Assembly: GCA_032716605.1 (NCBI GenBank)
Contig: CM064480.1
Span: 21,973,651-22,037,650 of the forward strand
DNA: 64,000 nucleotides
From: Paralithodes platypus
Lineage: Eukaryota > Arthropoda > Malacostraca > Decapoda > Lithodidae
Reading direction: 5' to 3'
The notes below the pieces were generated by a model that was not told where the DNA came from, did not search any database, and saw nothing but the letters and a program-made list of their open reading frames with translations. A program made the position numbers and the translations under genes. Shown piece by piece: positions 51,704 through 62,573 of the stretch (the first letter of the stretch is position 1; each line of letters starts with the position of its first letter).

Positions 51704-54434
51704 ATGTGTTCTTCCGTTGCAGGTGGGATGCGTTGCTTTCGCCAGGGCTGTGGCTCCCCGTGCTTGGAACGCCACAGGTCCTGCTTACGCCACTCGCAAT
51801 GTGTGTCCTCTACGGCCTACCTCCCTGCTCTGTGTGGCCCGTGTATGGACCTGGTGGATGTGGTGGACCATCACCCTGGTTCCTCAGACGCGGCAGTGGC
51901 CTCTGCTTCCCTTCAATCAGTGTGGGCGGTGGTCTCCCACCACATTAGGACTGTGGGCCACCGTTCCCCGGCCTTTGTTGACGACCGGATCCACGTCGCC
52001 CTGGGCATCCCTGACCCGTCTGGAGGCCGTTCACCTGGCCCTCTCCCTGCTCGGGCCCTCCTCCCTGGGTCCCGTGGCCGGTTGTCACATTGTCGGGAGG
52101 ATCCCCAGCTCTGTCCACGCTCTCGCTCGCCTCATCGCCCGTCCTCTACTGCCCCTCATCGTCCTCCTGATCGCCTTGACGCTGCCCATCGCCCTCATCA
52201 TGGTTCTCGCCCTGAGGCCGGGGTTGGCGGCTCTGCCCCTGTGCGCCCTCCCCTGGCCTCTCCGGATCAGGGCTCTACTACCTTCCGCCCGCTTCCCCTG
52301 CACAAAAGACGTCCTCTTCCTTTGTCCTCTACGCGCGCGGATGTTCATGCTGTAGCTGGCCCTCTGCTCCCTCCTCCTCCACTGTTCGGGAGGGTCCGCC
52401 AGGATGTAGTTGCTTCTCCTCCTACTTCTCCTGCTTCGGTGCCTATTCTTCCTTCACGGTCTCGTCCCAAGGTGGAGGTCCCTCCCTCCTCCGCCTCGGT
52501 GTCGGGCCGCCCTGTTCTCTCAGCCCCGGGGATCCTTGCTCTGTTTCCCCCCACGGCTCCTTCTGACCTCCTTTCACCCGGCCAGCCTTCCCACTCCCGT
52601 CATCCTGCTCCTCCTCATTCTTCTATCCCTGATCTTCACTTACCAGCTCGCCAGGGGGGTACCCCGCCTCTTGACTCGGTGGAGTATAGCGAGGTTTCGG
52701 GGTCCCCTTTCTCGGGAGCTGACGTGTCGCTGGAAGAGGGGGATGGTGATGTTTCCCCCTCGGGCGTTAGTGATCGGGGACGAGACCCACGGCCGTCGTC
52801 GCTCGCCTTCTTTGGGCCGCGACGCTGCTGTTTCGTGTCGTGGGTCTCGCTCCCGCTCACGCTCGCCCCTGCGGGCCGAACAATCTTCGGGGGGGTCGCC
52901 TCTCTCGGATCGGTTTTCGGCTATGCAGGGGTGGGTTGTGTCACACATCGACGAGCGCTTGGAGGCGATGCAAGACTCCCTCTTATCGCGCTTCTTGGCG
53001 GTGACACAACCTCAGCGCCTCACCCAACCTACCCCTGCTTTGGTCCCCCTCCCTTCTGCAGTGGACCACATTCCTTCTCGCCCTGCTTCTCCGCCTGCCC
53101 GGTCGTCGGCTAGTACTGCTCCTGCCCTGGCTCAGGTGGTTGCCCATGCTGTCTCCCATGCGGGGGTTCTCCGTCTGCTAGGGCAGGGTCCGCGCTTGCC
53201 CCCCATCCAGAAGGCCAAGGTCCCATCGCGGACTATGCCGCTCCTCTATGGCTCCTTGGCTGTTTGGAAGGGGGTGCAGGCCTCCCACCCGGAGCGTGCT
53301 ACCGGCTTCCCGTCAGGTGAGAGGGCCCTACCTTCGGACTGGTCGGTGCAAATTAATGATAAGATGCAGTTCAGGGCGATCAGGGTGGATGGTCAGGTGG
53401 CCGACGTGGAGGTGCGGGCTTACCCGACGAGGACTGACCTTCAATACTTTTCGGTGAAGCCCAAGCCCCCGTCTGCTCCTCGGACTAAGCTCTGGTCAGA
53501 CTTCAGCCGCAAGGACATCCTTCAGGATGTTCAGTCCCTGGCTGTGTTGACGGGACTGTCCTCCTATGGGACGGGTTTGTGCGACGACGGTAAGCCTGGC
53601 TTGGCCGTCGTGCTCGATAACCCTCTCCCATTGGAGGCCTGGTTTGCTGAGGCCTTAGAATTCGCCAACCGTTCCGTCGACAGATCTGTTTCAATCCCTC
53701 CCCCGGAGTCATCGCTGCTTTTGCCTCCTCTTGTATCTGTCGGCGTATTGGACGGCAAGTTCTGGTCCTGGATCAGCGCGCCCAAACTTGAAATTTGTGC
53801 TATTGCTAACCCGTTCTTCTCTCACCCAGATAAGTCCTCTGTCGACAGGGATTTTACCTTGCGACAGAGGGTGGCGTACTTATTATCTTGTCTTTTAGGT
53901 TCCCTCCAGACGTCTGTTCACCACCTGAGGCTTATCGAGGCGACTGCACCGGACGATCTTCGCGAGGGTTTTGACCACGTTCGGCGGATCCACCTTCAGC
54001 TCGCGGTGTCTTTGGTTCCCGAGCTGAAGGCGGTTTTGTGCGAGGCAACTTGACAACGCCAGACGGTAAGGTCCTCGTTCTGCCGGAAAGCCCCCTTGGA
54101 TATTCGTCAGGGTTTGTTGTACTCTGAGCTCTATACATCGGGGCTTTTTGCGCAGGATGCTTGGGAACGCTACGCTTCTCTGTCGGCGGACCCTGCTTAC
54201 GACACGCAAAGACGCGCTGTGTTGCGACCAGGGTCTTCTCAGTCCCATCCTTCTGTCGGTCCTCTTCGGGGTGCTGCCGCCAGTGCTGCCGCCAAGAAAG
54301 GGCGCAGGAAAGGGAAGTTGCCGGCCAGAGCGTCGGTTCCGCCTCGCACTTCTGCTCCTGCTCCCTTTCATCCCCGCCGAGAAGGGGCTGGCCAGCCTTC
54401 CACTTCCGGCCGCACTTCGACGGGTCAGACGTGA
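51704..54434 (+). pseudogene. DIRS F gag-like ORF
   Basis: The N-terminus (MCSSVAGGMRCFRQGCGSPC and LPALCGPCMDLVDVV) is Cys-rich like the gag of A-C. A Pro/Ser-rich stretch follows. At about 52780-52840 the frame moves to one reading GDETHGRRRSPSLGRDA, SCRGSRSRSRSPLRAEQS (RS repeat), PSRTMPLLYGSLAVW (the MPLLYG motif), WISAPKLEICAIANPFF and DRDFTLRQRVAYLLSCLL. A TGA at 54051-54053 is followed in the same frame by LLYSELYTSGLFAQDAWERY and a basic tail (AAAKKGRRKGKLPARAS). Motif order matches the B gag closely despite low identity, so the RS repeat and MPLLYG are family features. The lack of an upstream UTR makes the start uncertain. Confidence 0.8.
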
Positions 54435-54473
54435 GACGGACAGGGGATGGGGTGACCCGCCCTTTTCGACGGG

Positions 54474-57437
54474 GTGGGGGGGGTAGGGGAGGTCAACGTG
54501 GCTCTTATGACCGCAGGGACCGTACCGGGGGACCCTCCACGTCAAAAAATGTGTAGGTTCTCCGGGTCGGTCTCCTCCTTGTTCTCCTTCTCGCCTAGCC
54601 GAAAGGGTCGCTCACCTCATCTCGGGGGCTACCACAGGTTGTTTTCGCCCTTGCGCCCCTCGATGGCCGCGAGGGACGTGGGGGCGGAAGATTGCACGGA
54701 GGGGTCTAACCTGGAGATGGAAGTCCAGACCCCCACTCAGCTCTTGTCAACGAAGCCGGCCTGTCTCTTCGGAGGTGGCCGACGTGATAACATCCATGCA
54801 CGAGCAGGGAATCGTCAAGGAGGTGAAAGCCGGTCAACCGGTTTTCCTCTCCTGTGTATTTCTGGTACCAAGGAAGGACTGCGACGCGATGCGACCGGTG
54901 GTGGATCTGTCGGCCCTCAACGGGCACATCGTGAACACACGGTTTCGGATGCTGACGGTGCACCAGGTACGACTGGCCCTGCGACCTCTGTCGTGGGTAG
55001 TGTCGCTGGACCTCAAGGATGCGTATTGGCACGTTCCTATCCATCCTCGTTTCCAGCGATTCTTGGCCGTTCAGACTTCCGATCGTGTGTTCATGTTCGA
55101 CAGACTTCCCTTCGGTCTCAACATCACGCCGCGGATCTTCTCGAAACTGGTGAAACAGGCTCTGGATCCTCTCCTCAGGGGCGGCCTCCAGATCCTGTTT
55201 TACTTGGACGACTGGTTGATAGTTTCAGACACCCTAGAACAGTGTGTCCAAGACACCCTCACAGTAGTTCAACACATCACACAGTTAGGGTTCAAAATCA
55301 ATATTCCCAAGTCACGCCTGACCCCGTCGCGTGTCGTGACGTGGGTAGGTCTCAAATGGGATCTGACCAACGCTACAGTGACCCAGAGTCAGCCAAACGC
55401 GGTGAAACTTCGCAGGAAGGTCTTCGCCGTGTTGCACTCGGTCTCCCTCACGAGGAGGATCTGGGACTCGTTAGTGGGTTCACTGAATTGGGCCGCTCTG
55501 ACCATTCCCTTAGGGAGGCTCAGGCTGCGCCGCCTAATACTCATGGGCAACAAGGTGTTTCCGTTGGCCCCTATGGATCGGCTCATGCCGATCCCGCGTA
55601 CCATTCACTGACACTTAGGACACTGGGTTGCTCGGGGCACGCTCTCTGCGGCTGTGCCCTGGACCGCCCCCCCGCCGACGATCTGGGTAGATACAGATGC
55701 GTCGAGCGAGGTAGGGTGGGGTTACCAATCCACCCTGGGACGTCAACATCACGGCAGATGGGTGGGACACACACACCTACACATCAATGCCCTCGAACTG
55801 TTGGTTCCCTTGTTCTTCCTGAGGGACCACGCGCTGGCCCTTCGGGGACAGTCGGTGGCCTTCAGGATGGACAATCAGACAGCTGTCCACTGTATCCAAA
55901 AGCAGGGGTCCTCCAGGTCTTTGACTCTGTTGGGGATCTCCGAGAAGTTGTTCTTCCTCGCGAACCGACACAACATCTCCCTGCATGCCTCCTACCTGCC
56001 CGGGACTGCCAACCTGTGGGCGGACGCCCTGTCGAGAGGACAGGGCGTTCTTGTAGAATGGGCAATGAAACAGACTGTATTCGACGACCTCGCAGCTTCC
56101 TGGGGTGTTCCGGAGGTAGACTTGTTCGCATCGAAGGAGACGCGCAAGTTGCCTCAGTACCTATCCCTCCGGACTCGCACTCCGGAGGGGGGTCCGGACG
56201 CTTTCATGGAAGACTGGAACAGGTGGCAGTCGATATACATATTTCCGCCACCAGACGCACTGTTGATGTGCAAAGTCCTCGCGAGGCTGCGGCTGTACCG
56301 CGGCAGAGTCTGGCTAATAGCGTCTCTGTGGCCGGCCCAGGCTTGGTACTCCCAGTTGAAGCTGTGGTGCCCGAGTCCGGTCCCTCTCCCTCTCTCAAAC
56401 TTCCACTTGAGCCAGGTTGGAGACCTACGGACCTCGTTGGCCTTCGCATCGTGGATGTTCGTGAGGCACGGTGGCTCCCAGTCCACGGACGGGACCTAAC
56501 TGACTTCCTGAAGCTTTCATGGACGTCTTCGACTTGGGGGACTTACGAGTCCCACTGGAGGTCTTTTACTAGGTGGATACAGGACACTCGCCAGACAGTT
56601 AGCTCTCCTTCCCTCGTCCTACACTACTTGTTTCACCTCTTCCGTACACGTCGCTTTCAAGTCAACACTATACGTAACCACTTGTCTGCCATCCGGGAGG
56701 TCTTTGAGTCCGTCACTGGGCTGGTTGTTCCGCCGAAGGAGCTGGATTCCTTCATGAAGGCTGCCTTCAGGGAGCGACCGCCTCCGCGCCAGATCCCTCC
56801 TCAGTGGGATCTGGGGCGTGCTCTGGACCTTCTGGCTTCACACACATATACACGGGACACTACACCGGTTCAGTTGCTGGAGCGTACACTCTTCCTTGTC
56901 GCTCTGGCCACTGGGGATAGGGTGTCTGAACTAGCAGCCATGTCACGGTCCCAGGAATGCATGCGATTCTCCCCGTCCTTGAATGTCGTCACGTTAGCCC
57001 CCTCCCCTCATTTTGTTGCCAAGAATGAGAGAGAGACCCACGTTTTCAAGCCTTTCACCATCCAGGCTTTAAAGCGTGGGCATACTCACCATGTGTTGTG
57101 CCCGGTGCAAGCCTTGCACTCCTATGTTGAATCTGTGGCGCCGACTTCGGGTACTGCTGTGTGGGTGTCTCCTCGGACTGGTGGGAGGCTCTCGAAGGTG
57201 CAGATAGGACGCCACATTTGTCGGGTCATTCGTGCCAGTAACCCTGATTGTAGGGGTTCTGCGCACGATGTGCGGTCCTTTGCTGCCGCCTTACGGTTCC
57301 TGCAGAGTCGATCGTTGCCTGACGTCGCCTCGGCGGGTTTGTGGTCTTCTGTCCATACCTTCGTCTCCTCCTACCTCTCCATGTCCATTGTTAGACCCCC
57401 TCGGCCTGTGATAGCTCTCGGGAGTCGTGTTTCCTAG
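54474..57437 (+). CDS. DIRS F tyrosine recombinase with long N-terminal overlap over RT-RNase H
   Basis: A single open frame of 987 codons. Residues 1 to about 660 overlap the RT-RNase H gene in another frame and are low-complexity (Gly, Arg, Ser-rich); no domain recognised. From about 660: VHGRDLTDFLKLSWTSSTWG, HYLFHLFRTRRFQVNTIRNH and LSAIREVFESVTGL (DNA-binding N-terminal domain). The catalytic domain follows: Arg in ATGDRVSELAAM, the box SAHDVRSFAAALRF and the nucleophile Tyr in VHTFVSSYLSMS. All catalytic positions are intact and no stop interrupts the frame, so this is the best candidate for a working recombinase in the window. Whether the first 660 codons are translated is unknown; the same overlap is found in A, B and C. 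Confidence 0.85.
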   Translation: MGGVGEVNVALMTAGTVPGDPPRQKMCRFSGSVSSLFSFSPSRKGRSPHLGGYHRLFSPLRPSMAARDVGAEDCTEGSNLEMEVQTPTQLLSTKPACLFGGGRRDNIHARAGNRQGGESRSTGFPLLCISGTKEGLRRDATGGGSVGPQRAHREHTVSDADGAPGTTGPATSVVGSVAGPQGCVLARSYPSSFPAILGRSDFRSCVHVRQTSLRSQHHAADLLETGETGSGSSPQGRPPDPVLLGRLVDSFRHPRTVCPRHPHSSSTHHTVRVQNQYSQVTPDPVACRDVGRSQMGSDQRYSDPESAKRGETSQEGLRRVALGLPHEEDLGLVSGFTELGRSDHSLREAQAAPPNTHGQQGVSVGPYGSAHADPAYHSLTLRTLGCSGHALCGCALDRPPADDLGRYRCVERGRVGLPIHPGTSTSRQMGGTHTPTHQCPRTVGSLVLPEGPRAGPSGTVGGLQDGQSDSCPLYPKAGVLQVFDSVGDLREVVLPREPTQHLPACLLPARDCQPVGGRPVERTGRSCRMGNETDCIRRPRSFLGCSGGRLVRIEGDAQVASVPIPPDSHSGGGSGRFHGRLEQVAVDIHISATRRTVDVQSPREAAAVPRQSLANSVSVAGPGLVLPVEAVVPESGPSPSLKLPLEPGWRPTDLVGLRIVDVREARWLPVHGRDLTDFLKLSWTSSTWGTYESHWRSFTRWIQDTRQTVSSPSLVLHYLFHLFRTRRFQVNTIRNHLSAIREVFESVTGLVVPPKELDSFMKAAFRERPPPRQIPPQWDLGRALDLLASHTYTRDTTPVQLLERTLFLVALATGDRVSELAAMSRSQECMRFSPSLNVVTLAPSPHFVAKNERETHVFKPFTIQALKRGHTHHVLCPVQALHSYVESVAPTSGTAVWVSPRTGGRLSKVQIGRHICRVIRASNPDCRGSAHDVRSFAAALRFLQSRSLPDVASAGLWSSVHTFVSSYLSMSIVRPPRPVIALGSRVS
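54640..56499 (+). pseudogene. DIRS F RT-RNase H, one in-frame TGA
   Basis: From SEVADVITSMHEQGIVKEV: AMRPVVDLSALNGHIV, motif A SLDLKDAYWHVPIHPRF, RLPFGLNITPRIFSKLV, motif C FYLDDWLIVSD, and GSLNWAALTIPLGRL. A TGA follows at 55609-55611 (IPRTIH then stop; A has IPKLIHSLL). The same frame resumes as HLGHWVARGTLS with RNase H motifs IWVDTDASSEVGWG, HINALELLVPLFF, AFRMDNQTAVHC and NLWADALSRGQG, then VDLFASKETRKLPQYL. All acidic catalytic residues are present, so the TGA is the only visible lesion. Confidence 0.86.
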
Positions 57438-57886
57438 AGCTCTAGCGAAGATGCCTGGTCTTCCCCCTTTGTCACTCTTTCTTTTACTTTGTTTTATTTG
57501 GAAAAGGGGGGGGGGGGGGAGTACGGGTTTGCAACACTGGATTGCAAGTTTGGGATTATGTTTTATGTATACAGTACATAAGTGTTTTTGCCAAATTGAA
57601 AATTGTGTTTTATTATTGTGTTCAATGTTTTTGTTGGTTTTGGAAGAAAAGGGATTTTGGGTACAGTACTTTTTGGTTTAAGACAAGTCTATGGTTTTGC
57701 ATTACTATGAATGACGGGCACGTGTTAAAACTGCTCTTTTTAGCTAGTCCTCAGTTTTTCACTCTTTTATTAAACTCTCTTGTTTAAATTGTGTTTCTTT
57801 GTCATTCATAATTTTGTTTTATGCATTGTTTTTTTTTGGTATGTTGGGCTTGGATGTCCTCCTCCTATTTGTTATGCAGCCTTGAC
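57438..57886 (+). promoter_or_regulatory. DIRS F 3' UTR with polypurine run
   Basis: GGAAAAG followed by 14 G in all (57500-57519), about 65 bases after the recombinase stop; same layout as in A, B and C though the rest of the UTR is unrelated. The remainder is T-rich and non-coding. Confidence 0.65.
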
Positions 57887-57991
57887 GTTGGATTTGCCAA
57901 GACTACTAACAAATTGGGAGGTTTGATGTACCTCCCAACCTACCAAATAGGAAAACCTACTATTTGGTAGTAGTCTTGGAAAATCCAACGT
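57887..57991 (+). repeat. DIRS F internal complementary region (imperfect palindrome)
   Basis: GTTGGATTTGCCAAGACTAC (57887-57906) faces GTAGTCTTGGAAAATCCAAC (57969-57988 approx.), with inner arms TTGGGAGGT and ACCTCCCAA. As in A-C it lies between the recombinase and the right ITR. The terminal sequences it should mirror are not in the window, so this identification rests on position and self-complementarity. Confidence 0.7.
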
Positions 57992-58102
57992 ACATAATAC
58001 CCTCCCTGACGCCGGACCCCTGCCCATCCGCGTTCTTCTGCTGACGTGAGATGTGATGACAAGAGAGGGTCGCTCATGCGCACGTTCGACAGGGATCTGC
58101 AC

Positions 58103-59501
58103 ATTTTTTGTTTTTGTTTTTTTTAAGAGACAATGAACGGAGGAAGGAAAAACACAGATAAAACAAAAAGGTCCATGTGCCTAAAGGCATCCTCCATTCA
58201 TAAAATGTTTGTAACAACTGGATTTAAACATTTGTAGAATGTAAGTTTGTGGAAAGCAATTCGAGGGAAGTGAATTCCAAAGAGTAGTAGCTCTGGGGAT
58301 AAATGAATTCTGATAAGCAGAAGTTCTGCATTGTGGAGGAGAAAGTGTAAATTCATGGGCGCTCTCAGCTGCCCTAGTTCTATGGGGAAAGATGTGGAGA
58401 GGCGGCACAATTGAAGCAAGTTCCTCGGAACAATTGCTGTAAAAATATCTGTAGAATAATGCAAGGGATGCAACGTTTCTTCGTATGGATAATGTAGGAA
58501 GGTCCTGTGTGATTGCAGGGTTATTGATTAATCTAATAGCTTTATTTTGAATTTTGTCCAACTGCCTCAATGCAACCACTCCACTTCCACCCCACAGAGG
58601 TGAACAGTAATCCATCTGAGAACGCACATGACTTTTATATATCACGGCCAACTGCTCGTCAGTGAAGAATTCTCGAACTCTGTACAGGAGTCCCAGTTTT
58701 TTAGAGGCATTCTTAGCAATGCTTCTAACATAATGTGTCCAGCTCAAGTTAGTAGTTAATGTTACACCGAGAATGTCAATACTAGGGGAAGTGGGAATAT
58801 TTACATCATTAAAAAATATATGGGAGTCGGTGAGATTCTGTCGGTTAGAAAATTGAATGTATTTGGTTTTCTGTGCATTAAAGGAAACTAGATTCTTTTG
58901 TCCCCATCCATTAATTCTAGAAAGGTCCTGGTTCAGAGAAATTGTAGTGTTTATTTTTGAATTTATAAGATCGGGTTGGGTGAAAGAATTGGTAAATGTG
59001 AAGGAACTGTGGAGTGTTGAGTCATCTGCGTAGGAATGTATTGGATTATGAGTGGTAGATATGAGATCATTGATATGAATGAGGAACAGAATTGGGGCCA
59101 AAACTGATCCCTGGGGAACACCAGCATTTATTGAGTGAAATTGAGAATAAAGGCCATCTACCATTACACGTATTTTTCTGTTATGAAGATAAGAAGAAAT
59201 TAGTGGAACTAATGATGCAAGGCCGTAGTTTGACATCTTCGACAATAAGGATTGATGCCAGACTCTATCAAATGCCTTTGATATATCCAGTGCTATTGTA
59301 TGTGTTTCACCATGTTGGTCTGTAGCTTGGTTGATTTGATGCGTAAGAAGGCAAAGCATGTCTGCAGTTGATCGACATCGTCTAAAACCATATTGCCTAT
59401 CACTGATTAATTTATTATTCTCAAGATGCTTAATTATGTGATTATTTAATATAATTTCAAAGACTTTACCAAGAGTGGAAGTTATAGCTATTGGTCTGTA
59501 C
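58103..59501 (-). mobile_element. LINE G, Jockey/CR1-like, inserted in DIRS F
   Basis: The 3' end has an A/C-rich tail (T runs at 58103-58124 on the plus strand). It continues leftward-coding to 59501, where LINE H interrupts it. The missing N-terminal RT part is expected beyond H, outside the window. Confidence 0.8.
58181..59501 (-). CDS. LINE G reverse transcriptase, C-terminal part (partial)
   Basis: The minus-strand frame of 392 codons is open from MLCLLTHQINQATDQHG, and further upstream to 59501 (TSTLGKVFEIILNNHI). Motifs: ALDISKAFDRVWHQSL, AGVPQGSVLAPILFLIHI, catalytic SYADDSTLHSSF, FNAQKTKYIQFSNR, ILGVTLTTNLSWTHYVRS, then the C-terminal RRNVASLALFYRYFYSNC and TLWNSLPSNCFPQTY. It is a sister of the LINE in DIRS C. 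No stops or frameshifts are seen in the part present, so this family may be recently active. The ORF is partial because LINE H interrupts it. Confidence 0.85.
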
Positions 59502-59571
59502 CTTTACCTTTGGATACCTTTGGATGTGTTCGCCGCTCCTCTAGCGGCACCAAGGAGCGCGACGCCCCTCG

Positions 59572-61200
59572 TTATGGGTGGTGATTTGGTGCAGTAGACT
59601 GTTTGAAGCGGCAGCTCGCTCCCTTGCGAGGATGGGCTCCTTCTGGCACTTTTTGCAGTTCGACATCTAGGGCTCTCTTGAAGTTGTCTAACGAGATGTC
59701 CCTCATGTCTCTTACTCGCCGTGGGAGTTTGTTGAAGAGAAGTGGGCCTCTGTGTGATAACCAGCCCTCTCGCAGAGAGCCCATAGCACCCCTGTTATTC
59801 ATCCGGGGGATTTCGCATTCCCAGCCTCTCCTATCACTGAATTTCATGACTATCGGAGTATGTAAGTTTGGTACTAAACCCTCTGCGATTTTCCATGTGT
59901 ATATTATTAGGTAACGTTCTCTTCTACGTTCCAGTGAGTACAGATTCAGTGCTCTTAAACGCTCCCAATAGTGTAGATGTTTTATCGAACTTATATGCGA
60001 AGTGAAATTTCTTTGTACACTCTCTACGTCATTTATTTCACCTGCTTTGTATGGGGATGTTAATACGCTACAGTATTCAAGCCGCGGTAGCACTAGAGAT
60101 TTGAAGAGCGTTATCATAGGCAATTCACCGCGTGTTTTAAAAGTACGCAGAATCCAACCCGTTAGACGTTTCGCAGCCGCCACTTTGACCTGGTTATGTA
60201 CTTTGAAACCCATATTTTCAGACATTAATACCCCAAGGTCTTTCACACTGTCTTTCCGTTCTATTATGTGGTTAGATTCTGTTAAGTAATTTGTAATTTC
60301 TTTAACACCATTATTATCTCCGTACCGTATTAATTGGAATTTTTCCTCATTGAATTGCATGTTGTTTTCCCTGGTCCACTGGAACACTACATTCATGTCT
60401 TCCTGCAGTCGGCCCGTGTCCTCTTGTGTGTTTACTATCTTACTTAATTTTGTGTCATCCGCAAAAGACGAGACCGTACTGTGTCTGGTGTTGGTATCTA
60501 TGTCGCAAATTAGTATGAGGAACAGAAGGGGCGCTAGCACTGTTCCTTGGGGCACTGAGCTTTTGACATCCGAAGGCTCAGAAGTGACTTGGTTTACTGA
60601 TACCGATTGTTTTCGGTTTACGAGGAAATTGTATATCCACCGTCCGATTTTCCCAGTTATACCTTTTGCTTTCAGTTTGTGGGCTATTATACCATGGTCA
60701 CATTTATCAAATGCCTTAGCAAAATCGGTGTAAATGACATCCACGTTTTTCTTTTCTTCTAGCGCTTTAAGAATTTTGTCATAGTGTTCCAAAAGTTGTG
60801 AGAGACATGATCTTCCCGCTCTAAACCCATGTTGACCGGTGTTGTGTAGTTCATTTGCCTCCATGAATGTTGAAATTTTGCTTCGCAGGACTCGCTCGAA
60901 AACTTTAATGATGTGAGAGGTTAGAGCTACCGGGCGGTAGTTTTTTGGTAGTGCTTTACTCCCTCCTTTATGCAGTGGGGCAATTATTGCATTTTTCAAG
61001 CTATCTGGTATGTCACCAGTGTCTAGACTCCTTCTCCACATTATAGCCAGGGGTTTTGAGAGGTTTTCCTTACATTTTTTCATTAGGATCGAATTTCATG
61101 AGTCCGGGCCTGGTGCCGAGTGGGATGGCATGTTGGAAATGGCCTCTTCTATGTCTTTTGGACCGAAATCAATATCCAGCATCTGAGGGGTTTCCGTGGG
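59572..61200 (-). pseudogene. LINE H ORF2, reverse transcriptase half
   Basis: From about 61200: MLDIDFGPKDIEEAISNMPS, a TGA at 61097-61099, MKKCKENLSKPLAIMWRRSL (61083), HKGGSKALPKNYRPVAL, GQHGFRAGRSCLSQLLEHYD, YTDFAKAFDKCDHGII, SSVPQGTVLAPLLFLILI, the catalytic SSFADDTKLSKIV, then KDLGVLMSENMGFKVHNQVK and a C-terminal GRARVRDMRD-type basic region. The stop is at 59572. Motif order fits the CR1/Jockey group. A frameshift near 61200 and the TGA separate it from the endonuclease, so ORF2 is inactive by two lesions only. Confidence 0.85.
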
Positions 61201-62573
61201 GGAGGTTTCCATGAAAATATATTTTGGTCTCTGATGACTTTTGTTTCATCAGGCTCACTGAATGCCATTTCATACTGCCTGCTTAAGAGTTCGCTCATTT
61301 CCTTTTTGTCCCCTGTGAAAGAGCCGTCCCCTTTGCTCAGTGGGCCGATGTTTGATGTTGTTTTAGCCTTTTGTTTGGCGTATGAAAAGAAGTATTTGGA
61401 ATTTTCCTTTATACCTGCAATAGCTTTCCTCTCCTCTTCCATATGTTGTAGTTCATATGATATTCTTAGCCTTTGTTCAATTTCCACAATTTCTCTATCT
61501 ATTTCGACCTTTTGCCTATCCTGTAGATTTTGATGTGTGCGTCTTTGTGTGAGTAATTTTCTTCTTCTGTACAGCCTCCTCCTTTCCCGATCTTGTTTGC
61601 TTCTTCGTTTTGTTTGTCTTGCAGGTATATGGTGGCTACAGATTTGGGTCATGGTTTCTGTTATTAAGACTAGACATTCTGCTGGTGTCAGGTTATCCAT
61701 TAAATCTTCCCAGTCTATTTCCTCCATTTCTTGATTTACCTCTTCCCACCTAATGTTTTTGTTATTGAAGTTAAATTTACTGAAGGGGCCGGTTTTTGTT
61801 CTCGATTCTGAGGTTGTCTGTACACTTTCTAAGGTTGTTTTGATCTCAATTAATTTATGATCTGAGTATGTTGTGTCCGATATGTTAATGCTGTGTACTA
61901 GAGAGTCGTTGTTAGTGAAGACCAGGTCTAAGATATTGTTTTCCCGTGTGGGTTCAGCAATATGTTGGGTAAGACTAAAAAAATCACAAAGTTCAAAAAG
62001 CTCTCTCGTATTAGTATTTGCTTCTCCGGTGTTATTTGCCACTAACTGGTTTTCTAGTTGTCTCCATTTAATGTTTGGTAGGTTAAAGTCTCCTAGCCAT
62101 ATAATATTTGGTGTTGGGTTCCCCAGGGTTTCCACTTCTGATTTTATTTTGTTGAGCTGGGTTTTGAATTCTTCTCGGGATGAGTCTGGAGGCCTGTATG
62201 TAACAATAACTGCAAAATTTAGGGATTCTATTTTAACTCCAAGTATTTCCACCACTTCATTACTGTTATTTAGGAATTCAGTACATATTAGTGAGTCATG
62301 TATGTACAAGGCTACACCTCCATGTGATCTATGCGTTCTGTCCGCCCTATGTAGGTTGTAACCAGGAATCCATACCTCACTATCTTCCTGATCTTTAATG
62401 TGAGTTTCTGTGAGAGCCGCAAATATAGCGTTTCCTTCTTCTAGCAGGCCCCTAATAAATGGTACTTTGTTCGTGGTTCTATTTTTTAGGCCTTGGATAT
62501 TTGCAAACAAGATTGGGGAGGGCTTGTTTGGAGTACTATGTGTACCTAATAGTCTTCGGGATGTATTGGCCAC
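61149..62573 (-). pseudogene. LINE H ORF2, endonuclease half
   Basis: Starts MANTSRRLLGTHSTPNKPSP and shows ILFANIQGLKNRTTNK, AALTETHIKDQEDSE, GGVALYIHDSL, VTYRPPDSSREEF, IIWLGDFNLPNIKW, NILDLVFTNND and TTYSDHKLIEI: the ordered apurinic-endonuclease motifs including Asn, Glu, GDFN and SDH. A Lys/Arg-rich linker (RQTKRRSKQDRERRRLYRRR) leads to the RT. The Met at 62573 lies 28 bases inside the end of ORF1 (stop at 62546), suggesting coupled termination and reinitiation. A frameshift near 61200 truncates it. Confidence 0.85.

Larger units (their letters stand above)
51698..58102 (+). mobile_element. DIRS element F, GC-rich divergent family, ends missing
   Basis: Holds gag, RT-RNase H and recombinase in DIRS order with a distinct, GC-rich codon usage, followed by a G run (57506-57519) and an ICR (57887-57991). 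Protein motifs align with A-C but at clearly lower identity. The left ITR is not visible: a LINE fragment and the N gap lie directly upstream. The right ITR is cut after about 110 bases by LINE G. Two in-frame TGA codons and one frameshift are seen. Confidence 0.88.

Noticed and set aside
52085..52950. Arg-rich ORFs on the minus strand of DIRS F
   Set aside because: They are antisense shadows of the GC-rich gag with no motif; codon bias in the sense strand explains them.
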